NCBI RefSeq assembly: GCF_030651185.1
Contig: NZ_JAUSCJ010000012.1
Span: 1-64,000 of the forward strand
Direction of reading: 5' to 3'
DNA from: Phenylobacterium sp.
GTDB lineage: Bacteria; Pseudomonadota; Alphaproteobacteria; Caulobacterales; Caulobacteraceae
DNA: 64,000 nucleotides
Positions 1-8,231 of the stretch are shown here, one piece after another (within the stretch, counting starts at the first letter, position 1; each line of letters starts with the position of its first letter). The position numbers and the translations under genes were made by a program. Under the pieces are notes generated by a model. The model made no database searches and had not been told where the DNA came from. It saw only the letters and a program-made list of their open reading frames with translations.

Positions 1-1026
1 CTCCGACACTGGGCGGCGGGTCTGGGCGATCATCACCGCGACCGCATAGCTGTGGCCGTCCGGGGCGGTCATGATCCCCACGTCGTTGAAGCCGGTGGCC
101 ACCGCCCCCCAGACCTGGCCGGTGCCGGTCTTGTGGGCCAGGCTCCAGCCCGGCGCGAGGCCCGCCGGCAGGCGGCCGGGGCCGGTGGCGGTCTCGCCCA
201 TGATCTTCAGCAGCAGGTCGGTGGAGGCCGGCGACAGCAGGTCGCCCCGCTTCAGCCGCGCCAGGCCGGTGGCGATCCCCACCGGGGTGGCAGCGTCATA
301 GGGGTCGGCCAGGTAGGCGTCGAGGTTCACCGCGCGGGCCTCGGGCGACAGGGTGTCTCGCTCCTCCCAAAAGGTGTGGGCGAAGGAGTAGGCCGGCTTC
401 CAGTCCAGGCCCGCGATCTGGGTCTGCATCACCTTCTCCGGCGGACTGGCCCAGACGCCTTTGAGCCGGTGACGATCCAGGATCGCCTGCACCGCGGCCT
501 GGCCGCCGACATGGCCCACCAGGACGTCGTTGGCGGCGTTGTCGCTCTGGGCGATGGCCCCGGCGATCAGGTCCAGCACCGAGACGGGGTAGCCGTTTTC
601 GCCGACATGTTTGCGCAGCGGCTGGTGGAAGATGCTGAGGTCGCCCTTGCGGACCACCAGGGTGTCGCCGAGCGTCATCCGCCCCTTATCCACCGCGTCG
701 AGGGCGGCCAGCGCCACCCAGAGCTTGGACACGCTCTGCTGCGGGTACCTGTTGTCGCCGTCGAAGGCGACGGTCCAGCCTTCGTCGACGTCGCGGATGG
801 CGATGCCGACCCGGCCATCGAAGCCGCGTCCCAGGGCCTTGATCCGGGCCGACAGCTCGGGCGCGGCCTGGGCGGCCACGGTCTGCTGCACCGAGCGGCC
901 CTCCGGCGGGCGTTCCCCCGGCGAGGGCAGGGTCAGGAGCAGGCCGAGCGGCAATGCCACCAGGCCGAACCACCAGCGCTGGCCGTGGGCGACCCTGCGC
1001 CGCGATGCTCCGGAAACCCCCGTCAT
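1..1026 (-). CDS. Class A beta-lactamase (serine hydrolase), C-terminus cut by window edge
   Basis: Periplasmic serine hydrolase expected to open beta-lactam rings. Reading from the ATG at 1026, the frame stays open for 342 residues to the window edge, so the C-terminus is missing. A hydrophobic segment at about residues 19-34 looks like a signal or anchor. The active-site motifs are in order: S98-V-S-K101 (nucleophile and lysine), S161-D-N163 and K299-T-G301. A Glu at about 229 ('PEARAVN') is the best candidate for Glu166 of the family, but the spacing is one residue off, so this is tentative. It lies 72 bp downstream of acpS on the same strand and may be co-transcribed with it. Family assignment is firm; substrate spectrum cannot be read. 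Confidence 0.88.
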   Translation of the reverse strand, partial: MTGVSGASRRRVAHGQRWWFGLVALPLGLLLTLPSPGERPPEGRSVQQTVAAQAAPELSARIKALGRGFDGRVGIAIRDVDEGWTVAFDGDNRYPQQSVSKLWVALAALDAVDKGRMTLGDTLVVRKGDLSIFHQPLRKHVGENGYPVSVLDLIAGAIAQSDNAANDVLVGHVGGQAAVQAILDRHRLKGVWASPPEKVMQTQIAGLDWKPAYSFAHTFWEERDTLSPEARAVNLDAYLADPYDAATPVGIATGLARLKRGDLLSPASTDLLLKIMGETATGPGRLPAGLAPGWSLAHKTGTGQVWGAVATGFNDVGIMTAPDGHSYAVAVMIAQTRRPVSE

Positions 1027-1098
1027 GCGCGCCAGCCTAGCACAATCGACGGGGGGCTCACCTGCCCTCGCCCGCCGATTGCGGGAGGCGTCAGAGCC

Positions 1099-1497
1099 CT
1101 ATTCCGGCACGGCCTCGATGATCACGAAGGCCTGGGCGTAGGGATGGTCATCGGTGAGCGAGAGGTGGATCACCGGCTTGTGGCCGGCCGGGACCATCTT
1201 CTCCAGCCGGGCCAGTGCGCCGTTGGCGAGCGCCATGGTGGGCTGGCCCGAGCGCATGTTGACCACCCCCATGTCGCGCCAGAAGACACCGGCCCGCATG
1301 CCGGTGCCCAGCGCCTTGGCGCAGGCCTCCTTGGCGGCGAAGCGCTTGGCGTAGCTCGAGGCCTTGTCCGGCTTGCGCTCCGAGCGGGTGCGCTCAATCT
1401 CGGTGAAGATGCGGTTCGTGAAGCGCTCGCCGAAGCGGTCGAGGCTGCCCTGGATGCGGCGGATGTCCGACAGGTCCGAGCCGATGCCGAGGATCAC
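1099..1497 (-). CDS. acpS: Holo-[acyl-carrier-protein] synthase
   Basis: Transfers 4'-phosphopantetheine from CoA to the serine of acyl carrier protein, which activates fatty-acid synthesis in the cytoplasm. The 132-residue length is typical. The N-terminal 'GIGSDLSDI' supplies D8 and 'RFAAKEA' supplies E57, the two metal ligands of the family. The start is GTG at 1497, and its GTGA overlaps the stop of pdxJ, so the two are translationally coupled as the last part of a pyrE-pdxJ-acpS operon. Confidence 0.95.
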   Translation of the reverse strand: MILGIGSDLSDIRRIQGSLDRFGERFTNRIFTEIERTRSERKPDKASSYAKRFAAKEACAKALGTGMRAGVFWRDMGVVNMRSGQPTMALANGALARLEKMVPAGHKPVIHLSLTDDHPYAQAFVIIEAVPE

Positions 1498-2252
1498 GCG
1501 GCGCGCTCGGCGCGGGCTTCATCCATCAGGGCGCGCATCCGCTGGATGGCCGGGGTCAGGCCGACGAAGATCGCCTCACCGATCAGGAAGTGGCCGATGT
1601 TCAGCTCCATCAGCTCCGGGATCGAGGCGATGGGCTTGGCGGTCTCGTAGTCCATCCCGTGGCCGGCATGCACCTCCAGGCCGATCCGGTGGGCCTCGGC
1701 CGCGGTGGCGCGCAGCTTCTCCAGCAGGCGCGGCGCCTCGGGCGAGCGGTCGCGGACGGCGTCGCAATAGGGGCCGGTGGTCAGCTCGACCACCTGGGCG
1801 CCGACCGACTTGGCGGCGGTCACCTGGTCCAGGTCGGCGTCCACGAAGCAGGAGACCCGGATGCCGGCGTCGACGAAGCGGCGCACGGTGGCGGCGATGA
1901 CGTTGTGGCCCTTCACGACGTCGAGGCCGCCTTCGGTGGTGACCTCCTCGCGACGCTCAGGCACCAGGCAGGCGGCGTGGGGAAGATGGGCCAGGCAGAT
2001 GGCCTCCATCTCGGCGGTCACCGCCATCTCGAAGTTCAGCGGAATGCCGCGCCGCCGGGTGATGGTGGCGAGCGCATCCATGTCCGCGTCGGAGATATGG
2101 CGGCGGTCCTCGCGCAGATGGGCGGTGATGCCGTCGGCGCCGGCGGCCATGGCCATCTCGGCGGCCCGCACCGGATCAGGATAGGTGGCGCCCCGGGCGT
2201 TCCGGATGGTGGCCACGTGGTCGATGTTCACGCCCAGGCGCAGACGGCTCAT
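1494..2252 (-). CDS. pdxJ: Pyridoxine 5'-phosphate synthase
   Basis: Condenses 1-deoxyxylulose 5-phosphate with 3-amino-2-oxopropyl phosphate to give pyridoxine 5'-phosphate, the last ring-forming step of DXP-dependent vitamin B6 synthesis. The 252-residue TIM barrel opens with '[15 protein letters not shown]' and carries H45 and R47 in '[12 protein letters not shown]', at the same numbers as the catalytic residues I recall for E. coli PdxJ. The C-terminal '[12 protein letters not shown]' is also family-typical. Its ATG overlaps the pyrE stop (ATGA) and its stop overlaps the acpS start (GTGA), which gives a tight three-gene operon. Confidence 0.96.
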   Translation of the reverse strand: MSRLRLGVNIDHVATIRNARGATYPDPVRAAEMAMAAGADGITAHLREDRRHISDADMDALATITRRRGIPLNFEMAVTAEMEAICLAHLPHAACLVPERREEVTTEGGLDVVKGHNVIAATVRRFVDAGIRVSCFVDADLDQVTAAKSVGAQVVELTTGPYCDAVRDRSPEAPRLLEKLRATAAEAHRIGLEVHAGHGMDYETAKPIASIPELMELNIGHFLIGEAIFVGLTPAIQRMRALMDEARAERAA

Positions 2253-2833
2253 CCGTGCAGTCTCCGGCTGCCCGGGTCTTCCACCGGGATGGCCGCCAGT
2301 TCGGGCGGCAGCTGATCGGCGGGATAGGCGGGCACGTCCAGGCGGGCCAGGGCCACGAAGGGCGCGCCCGGATCGGCCCGGCCGCCCGAGCGGTCGACGA
2401 TGGCGGCGGCCACTACGACATTGCCGCCGGCCGCCTTGATGGCCTCGACGCATTCGCGGGACGACAGGCCGGTGGAGACGATGTCCTCCACCATGGCGAT
2501 GCGGGCCCCTGGCGGAATGGAGAAGGCGCGGCGCAGCTTGAAGCCGCCCCCTTCCCGCTCGACATACATGGACGGAACGCCCAGGGCGCGGGCGGTCTCG
2601 TAGCCCGGAATGATGCCACCCACCGCCGGGGAAATGCACAGATCTACCGGGCCGACCTCTTCGAGGATCCTCGCCGCCAGGGCCTTGCACAGGCGCTCGG
2701 TGCGGTCGGGATATTGGAAGACGAGGTTCTTTTGCAGGAAGGTGCCGGAATGCAGGCCACTGGAGAGCACGAAGTGTCCCTCGCGAAGGGCGCCTGCCGC
2801 GCGGAATTCTTCCAGGACCTGTTCGGTGTTCAT
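2249..2833 (-). CDS. pyrE: Orotate phosphoribosyltransferase
   Basis: Converts orotate and PRPP to orotidine 5'-monophosphate in pyrimidine synthesis. The protein has 194 residues. The PRPP-binding loop '[10 protein letters not shown]' lies at residues 113-122 and 'CISPAVGG' at about 66-73. The start at 2833 is chosen over an in-frame ATG at 2857 because a perfect AAGGAGG ribosome-binding site precedes it at normal spacing. It is the first gene of the pyrE-pdxJ-acpS operon. pyrB is also in this window, about 60 kb away, so the pathway genes are not clustered. Confidence 0.95.
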   Translation of the reverse strand: MNTEQVLEEFRAAGALREGHFVLSSGLHSGTFLQKNLVFQYPDRTERLCKALAARILEEVGPVDLCISPAVGGIIPGYETARALGVPSMYVEREGGGFKLRRAFSIPPGARIAMVEDIVSTGLSSRECVEAIKAAGGNVVVAAAIVDRSGGRADPGAPFVALARLDVPAYPADQLPPELAAIPVEDPGSRRLHG

Positions 2834-2910
2834 GATGGCGCCTCCTTGACGCGGCATAGCGAACCCGCCTCAGGCTGTCATCTGGGATGGTGGAGGACGA
2901 GACGCAATCC

Positions 2911-3435
2911 ATGCTGAGCCGCGACATCCGTTTGACGACGCCCCGACTGGTGATGCGCCCGACCGAGGCCTGCGACGCCCAGCGCATGGCGCAGATCCAG
3001 TCCAACTGGAAGGTCACCCGCATGCTGCGCCTGGCGCCGTGGCCCGCCACGGATGCGGCCATGACCGCGTGGGCCGATCTGCACGCCGAGGAATGGGCAG
3101 CGGGCACGGCCTACCGATTCGCCGTGCTGCTGGATGGGGTGATGATCGGCATGGCCGACATCGACGACATCAAGGGTGACGAGGGCGAGATCGGCTACTG
3201 GTTCGACGAGCCCTATTGGGGCCAGGGCTTCGCCCGCGAGGCCGCCGCGGCGCTGATGGATTTCGCGATCCAGACGGTGAAGCTGAAGCGCATCGTCGCC
3301 GGGCACAATGCCGAGAACCCGGCCTCGGGCGCGGTGCTCAAGCGGCTGGGGTTCCACTTCGTGGGGGACACCCTGAAGTTCTCCAAGCCGCAGGGGGCCG
3401 AAGTCCCCTACCGCATGTACGCCTACGAGGCCTGA
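2911..3435 (+). CDS. GNAT-family N-acetyltransferase (RimJ/RimL-like)
   Basis: Predicted acetyl-CoA-dependent acetyltransferase of the RimJ/RimL type, which modifies protein N-termini or small amines; the substrate is unknown. The frame shows the usual order: an N-terminal 'RLTTPRLVMRP' strand, the central 'GEIGYWFDEPYWGQGFAREAA' acetyl-CoA-binding region (the Q/RxxGxG/A-like turn is WGQGFA), then 'HNAENPASGAVLKRLGF'. The ATG at 2911 has a GGAGG about 12 bases upstream. An alternative in-frame ATG at 2887 would add eight residues. It is divergent from pyrE, and its 3' end overlaps the convergent exporter gene by 13 bp. Confidence 0.85.
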   Translation: MLSRDIRLTTPRLVMRPTEACDAQRMAQIQSNWKVTRMLRLAPWPATDAAMTAWADLHAEEWAAGTAYRFAVLLDGVMIGMADIDDIKGDEGEIGYWFDEPYWGQGFAREAAAALMDFAIQTVKLKRIVAGHNAENPASGAVLKRLGFHFVGDTLKFSKPQGAEVPYRMYAYEA

Positions 3436-4319
3436 GCCGCCGGGCGGCGCAGCATCGGCCAGAACATGTTGAGCGCCAGACCGCCCAGCACCAGGCCCGC
3501 CGCCATCAGCTTCCAGTCCTGCATCGGCTCGTTCAGCAGGGCCGCCGAGGCCGCCATGCCGAACACCGGCACGAAGAAGGCGAGCGGCGAGATGGTGGCG
3601 GCGGGGTAACGGGCCAGCAGCCAGCCCCAGGCGGCGTAGCCGAACAGGGTGTTGCCCACCGACTGCCAGAGGACCGCGCCCCAGGTTCCGAGGTCGGCGT
3701 TCTGGACGCCGAGCAGCATCCGTTCGGGGCCCTCGAAGACCAGGGCCAGGATCAGCAGCGGCGGGATGGAGAACAGGCTGGCCCAGACCACATAGGCGAG
3801 CGAATTCACCCCGGGCGTCGCCCGCTGCACCATGTTACCGCCGGCCCAGCTCGCGGCCGCGATCAGCACCAGGCCCAGGCCCAGCGGCGTGGTGGAGCCG
3901 TCGGTATGCATCAGGATCACCGCCAGACCACCGGTGGCCAGCACCAGGGCGGCGATCTGGAACCGCTTCACCCGCTCGCCGGTCAGCCACATGGACAGGC
4001 CGATGGTGAAGAACACCTGGACCTGCACCACCAGGGAGGCCAGGCCCGGCGAGATGTCGTGCTGCATGGCCAGGTAGAGCATGCCGAACTGGCCGAGCCC
4101 GATCAGCACCCCATAGGCCGCCAGGTTGCGCCACGGCACGTCGGGCCGCTTGAGGAAGAAGACGGCCGGCAGCAAGGCGAAGGTGAAGCGCAGGGCCGCG
4201 AAGGTCAGCGGCGGCAGGTGGGCCAACGCCACCTTGATCACCACGAAATTGGTCCCCCACACCGCCACCACGGCCAGCGCCAGCAGGGCGGCGCGCCAGG
4301 TCAGGGCGTTGGCGGTCAT
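3423..4319 (-). CDS. eamA: EamA-like drug/metabolite exporter (O-acetylserine/cysteine type)
   Basis: Inner-membrane exporter of the DMT superfamily, with 298 residues and about ten hydrophobic helices in two EamA repeats. The sequence follows E. coli EamA (YdeD) closely through 'VVWGTNFVVIKV', 'GLASLVVQVQVFFTI', 'ASWAGGN' and 'ISPLAFFVPVFG', which supports cysteine-pathway metabolite export; the actual substrate is inferred. The start at 4319 is the ATG from which the first helix begins. Earlier in-frame starts would prepend a basic, non-hydrophobic stretch that overlaps the promoter region of the divergent dioxygenase. Confidence 0.85.
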   Translation of the reverse strand: MTANALTWRAALLALAVVAVWGTNFVVIKVALAHLPPLTFAALRFTFALLPAVFFLKRPDVPWRNLAAYGVLIGLGQFGMLYLAMQHDISPGLASLVVQVQVFFTIGLSMWLTGERVKRFQIAALVLATGGLAVILMHTDGSTTPLGLGLVLIAAASWAGGNMVQRATPGVNSLAYVVWASLFSIPPLLILALVFEGPERMLLGVQNADLGTWGAVLWQSVGNTLFGYAAWGWLLARYPAATISPLAFFVPVFGMAASAALLNEPMQDWKLMAAGLVLGGLALNMFWPMLRRPAAQAS

Positions 4320-4498
4320 GGCGGTATCCTTGGAAGCGGAGCCTGCGGACGGACTTAAGCTTCGGCGCCCCGGAAAGCCAGCCGGTCGCCTCTCGGCCCC
4401 GCGGCAGAAAAACTGCGGACGCCGGGGATTGAACGGGCGGGCCGGACATGACGAAATCCCCCCATGGGGGCGAGCAGACCTCCCGGAGGACAACAGCC

Positions 4499-5371
4499 AT
4501 GTCGAACCTGCGCATCCGCCGCACCGCCGGCGCCCTGGGCGCCGAGATCTCCGGAGTCGATCTCTCGCGCGACCTGGAAGAGGGGACCATCGCCGAGATT
4601 CGCGCGGCCTTCGTGGAACACCAGGTGATCTTCTTCCGCGACCAGACCCTGAGCCCCGAGCAGCAACTGGCCTTTGGACGGCGGTTCGGGCGCCTGAACA
4701 TCCACCCCTATGTCGCCGGCATGGCCGACCACCCCGAGGTGATGGAGGTGATCAAGGAGCCGCAGGACAAGGTGAACTTCGGTGGCGGCTGGCACTCCGA
4801 CATGAGCTTCCTGGAGCATCCCTCCATCGCCTCCATCCTCTATGCCGTGGACCTGCCGGACTATGGCGGGGACACCCTGTTCGCCAGCCAGGCCGCCACC
4901 TTCGAGGCGCTGACGCCGGGCCTGCGCGCCACGCTGGAGACCCTCAACGCCGTCCACTCGGCGGGGCGGGAATATTCGTCCAGTGGCCACTCGGCCCAGA
5001 AGCGCTCCTCAATGAACGTCGCCGAGGCGGAGGGAGTGACCGGGGAATTCATCCACCCCGTCGTGCTCACCCACCCGGAGAGCGGCCGCAAGGCGCTGTA
5101 CGTCAATCCGGCCTTCACGATGAAGATCGACGGCTGGAGCACGCGGGAGTCCAAGCCGTTGCTGGACTTCCTGTTCGAGCATTGCCGGGGCGAGCGGTTC
5201 ACCACCCGCTTCGCCTGGAGCCCGGGCTCGGTGGCCTTCTGGGACAACCGGTCGGTCTGGCACTATGCCCTGAACGACTATCCGGGCCAGAGGCGGCACA
5301 TGCGCCGGGTGACGGTGGACGCCGATCCCGCCTGCTACGTGGGCGCCCCGCGCCTGGCGCGCGCCTCCTGA
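4499..5371 (+). CDS. TauD/TfdA-family Fe(II)/2-oxoglutarate dioxygenase
   Basis: Cytoplasmic non-haem iron dioxygenase that would couple 2-oxoglutarate decarboxylation to hydroxylation of a substrate such as taurine, an alkyl sulfate or an aryloxyacetate. The 290-residue length is right. The iron triad is visible as H99-x-D101 ('GGWHSDMSF') and H255 ('SVWHYALND'), with R266 in 'GQRRHMRR' as the 2-oxoglutarate-binding arginine. The start at 4499 has GGAGG just upstream; an in-frame ATG at 4448 has none. It is divergent from the EamA-like exporter. No transporter or sulfur regulator sits beside it, so the substrate is open. Confidence 0.9.
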   Translation: MSNLRIRRTAGALGAEISGVDLSRDLEEGTIAEIRAAFVEHQVIFFRDQTLSPEQQLAFGRRFGRLNIHPYVAGMADHPEVMEVIKEPQDKVNFGGGWHSDMSFLEHPSIASILYAVDLPDYGGDTLFASQAATFEALTPGLRATLETLNAVHSAGREYSSSGHSAQKRSSMNVAEAEGVTGEFIHPVVLTHPESGRKALYVNPAFTMKIDGWSTRESKPLLDFLFEHCRGERFTTRFAWSPGSVAFWDNRSVWHYALNDYPGQRRHMRRVTVDADPACYVGAPRLARAS

Positions 5372-5770
5372 AGTCGAACCGGCCTTCGCCAAGGCTCGAG
5401 GCGAGTTCGCGCGTCCTGCAACCCCAACGAACTGGCCCGTCCTGACGCTGGCGTGCGATTGAGCAAGCAAACCTAGGATTGCTGAATGCGCCGCCATGGC
5501 CGAGGCAATATTCCCTCCTCGCCTCAGGTATATTGACGGCGTTCACCTACCCGCCTCTGTTGGTCCGGCGAGCGGACGGGGCTGACCGTCCACCCATGAA
5601 AGTAATCAGGCGGGCACAACGCCGGAGAAGACTCGTCTTTGCGAGCTTTTCCGGCGCGGAAGACGAGCGACTCTTTGCGGATATTTTCAACTCCGCTGTC
5701 AAAATTGAGCGCTCCCACAAGGAGGACATCCGGGCAGGCAATTCATCATCCGTAACGGGGGATAGACGGC
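5372..5770. other. 399-bp intergenic leader before the TonB-dependent receptor
   Basis: No convincing gene is seen here: the overlapping frames have no codon-use support. A potential hairpin with 8-bp arms (CTCGTCTT at 5632-5639 and AAGACGAG at 5660-5667) lies about 100 bp before the receptor start. An AAGGAGG at 5719-5725 has no plausible start codon behind it. The stretch is less GC-rich than its flanks and probably holds the receptor promoter and a long 5' leader. Confidence 0.5.
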
Positions 5771-8209
5771 ATGAAATCATATCTGACGGCGGCCAGCCTG
5801 CTGGTCCTGGGCCTGGCGGCCACGCCGGTCCTGGCGCAAGGCTCGGCCGAACTGGACGAGGTCATCGTCACCGGCACGCGCTCGACCTCGCGCACGGTGA
5901 CCACGAGCTTGGCGCCCATTGATGTCCTGTCGTCGGAGGTGATGGCCAAGAGCGGCAAGCAATCGACCCGCGACCTGATCTCGACCCTGGTGCCCTCGGC
6001 CAACACCTCCAATTCAGGGGCCGGCGCCAGCTTCGCCATCAAGACCGTCTCCCTGCGCGGCCTGGGAGGCGACCAGACACTGGTGCTGGTGAACGGCAAG
6101 CGCCGGCACAACACCGCCATCCTGTTCGTCAACGGCACCACCCAGAACGGCCAATCGCCGCCCGACCTAGACCTGATCCCCTCCTCGGCCATCGAGCGCA
6201 TCGAGGTTCTGCGCGACGGCGCCTCGGCGCAGTACGGCTCCGACGCCCTCGCCGGGGTGATCAACGTGATCCTCAAGGACGACGCCCAGGGGGGCCGCTT
6301 CACCGCCCTGGCCGGCATGACCGGCAAGGGCGACGGCCAGACCCTGCAGGGCTCGCTGAACTATGGCCTGTCATTCCTGGAGACCGGCTACCTGAACCTG
6401 ACCCTGGACGCCCGCACCACCAACCTGGCCGACCGCGGCGCCTTCACGCCCAACACGGGGGTGCTCTACTTCCCGGTGGCCGGGAAGCCCGACCCGCGCG
6501 AAAGCACCGCCAGCCGCCACACCGCCCACCCGGGCAGCCCGCAATCCCAGCTCTATTCCCTGGCCTACAATGGCGGCTACGAGCTTGAGAGCGGGATCAA
6601 GCTCTACTCCTTCGGCACGGTGTCGAGCCGCAACACCGCCGCCTGGCTGACCTTCCGGCCGCCGAGCAGCATCCTGAACAATGTCGCGGTCTATCCCGAC
6701 GGCTATGTGCCGCGGCTGATCCTGAAGGATCGCGACTATCAGTTCGCCGTGGGCGCCAAGGGCGACAACCTGCTGTCCTTCGCCTGGGACCTCTCCACCA
6801 CGCTCAGCCAGAACGAGGTGGGCTACTACGAGAACTCCCTCAACGCCTCCCTCGGTCCGGCCAGCCCCAGCGCCTTCTATCTGGGGACCCTGACCTTCAA
6901 GGAATGGACCACCAACTTCGACCTCAGCCGCGAGTTCGACATCGGGCTGACCAAGCCGATGTTCCTCGCCATCGGCGCCGAATATCGCAAGGACGAGTTC
7001 ACCATCGGGGTGGGCGAGCCGGCCTCCTATGTCCTGGGGGGCTATGTCGCGCCGGCGGGAACGCCCCTGGCCGGCCAGTTGACCGCCGGCGGGTCCCAGG
7101 GTGTGTCGGGCTTCCCGCCCTTCGCGGCCGGGACCTTCGAGCGCGACAACAAGAGCTTCTACGTCAATGTCGAGCAGGCCCTGACCGACAATCTCGAGAT
7201 CTCGCTGGCCGGGCGCTTTGAGAGCTATTCGGACTTTGGAGAGGCCGAGACCGCCAAGGTTTCCATGCGCTGGGAGCCCTTCTCGGGGGTCGCGGTTCGC
7301 GGCACCGCCTCCACCGGATTCCGCGCCCCGTCCCTGCAGCAGCAGCACTACGGTTCGGCCAGCACCATCAACGTCGCCCTGCCAGGTCAGCCGACCCAGC
7401 TCGGGCCGTCCCAGATCCTGCCCTCTGACAACCCGGCAGCCATCGCCCTGGGCGCCAAGCCGCTGGAGCCCGAGGAGTCCACCAGCTACTCCATGGGCCT
7501 GGTGATGAACCCCCTGCCCTCGCTCAGCGCGACCCTCGACGTCTACCAGATCGAGATCAAGAACCGCATCCTGCAGAGCGAGCAGCTGGGCCCCAACGCC
7601 GCGGTCAACGCGGCCCTGGTGAGCCAGGGGCTCAATCCCGGCCAGGCGGCGTTCTACTACGCCAACGCCGCGGACATGACGACGCGGGGGGTCGACTTCG
7701 TCATCGACTACAAGACCGACTTCGGTGACTTCGGCGCGGTGCGCTGGACCTTCTCGGCCAATTACAACAAGAGCGAGTTCGACCGCATCACCGCCCCGCC
7801 GCCCCAGCTGGCCGCGGCCGGCCTGGTCCTGGTGGGCCGCGCGCGGATCGGCGACTTCACGGTCGGCACGCCGCGAGAGAAGCAGATCCTGTCGGCCGAC
7901 TACACCCGCGGCGGGTTCAACGCCAACGTCCGGGTCACCCGTTATGGCGAGGTTTTGCAGCGCAACTCCGTCAATCCGATCCTGGATGAGCGGATCTCCC
8001 CCACCGGCATCGTCGACCTGGACCTCAGCTACGACGTGACCGACGCCGTGCGGGTGTCCATCGGGGCCAACAACTTCCTCGACACCTATCCGGACGTGGT
8101 CCAGCCGGCGAACCGCGGGGGAACCAACCCCTTCACCTACTTCAACCAGTACTCGCCGTTCGGGATCACCGGCGGCTTCTACTACACTCGGCTCAACGTC
8201 AAATTCTGA
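5771..8209 (+). CDS. TonB-dependent outer-membrane receptor
   Basis: Outer-membrane gated barrel for energy-dependent import of a large or scarce ligand. The 812-residue protein has a signal peptide (about residues 1-22, ending 'PVLAQ') and a TonB box 'DEVIVTGTR' at 29-37. A plug domain follows, with 'VSLRGLGGDQTLVLVNGKR' and 'IERIEVLRDGASAQYGSDALAGVINVI', and then a beta-barrel that ends in the terminal aromatic 'RLNVKF'. No siderophore synthesis or ABC genes are adjacent. The next gene, 22 bp downstream, is an exported PD40/amidohydrolase, so the ligand is more likely a peptide, glycoconjugate or degradation product than iron. Confidence 0.93.
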   Translation: MKSYLTAASLLVLGLAATPVLAQGSAELDEVIVTGTRSTSRTVTTSLAPIDVLSSEVMAKSGKQSTRDLISTLVPSANTSNSGAGASFAIKTVSLRGLGGDQTLVLVNGKRRHNTAILFVNGTTQNGQSPPDLDLIPSSAIERIEVLRDGASAQYGSDALAGVINVILKDDAQGGRFTALAGMTGKGDGQTLQGSLNYGLSFLETGYLNLTLDARTTNLADRGAFTPNTGVLYFPVAGKPDPRESTASRHTAHPGSPQSQLYSLAYNGGYELESGIKLYSFGTVSSRNTAAWLTFRPPSSILNNVAVYPDGYVPRLILKDRDYQFAVGAKGDNLLSFAWDLSTTLSQNEVGYYENSLNASLGPASPSAFYLGTLTFKEWTTNFDLSREFDIGLTKPMFLAIGAEYRKDEFTIGVGEPASYVLGGYVAPAGTPLAGQLTAGGSQGVSGFPPFAAGTFERDNKSFYVNVEQALTDNLEISLAGRFESYSDFGEAETAKVSMRWEPFSGVAVRGTASTGFRAPSLQQQHYGSASTINVALPGQPTQLGPSQILPSDNPAAIALGAKPLEPEESTSYSMGLVMNPLPSLSATLDVYQIEIKNRILQSEQLGPNAAVNAALVSQGLNPGQAAFYYANAADMTTRGVDFVIDYKTDFGDFGAVRWTFSANYNKSEFDRITAPPPQLAAAGLVLVGRARIGDFTVGTPREKQILSADYTRGGFNANVRVTRYGEVLQRNSVNPILDERISPTGIVDLDLSYDVTDAVRVSIGANNFLDTYPDVVQPANRGGTNPFTYFNQYSPFGITGGFYYTRLNVKF

Positions 8210-8231
8210 GCCACACCGCGGGGAGAGCAAG

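Noticed and set aside
52..1650. Plus-strand frame of 532 codons
   Set aside because: Antisense shadow of the beta-lactamase, acpS and pdxJ genes; Arg/Gly/His-rich text without domains.
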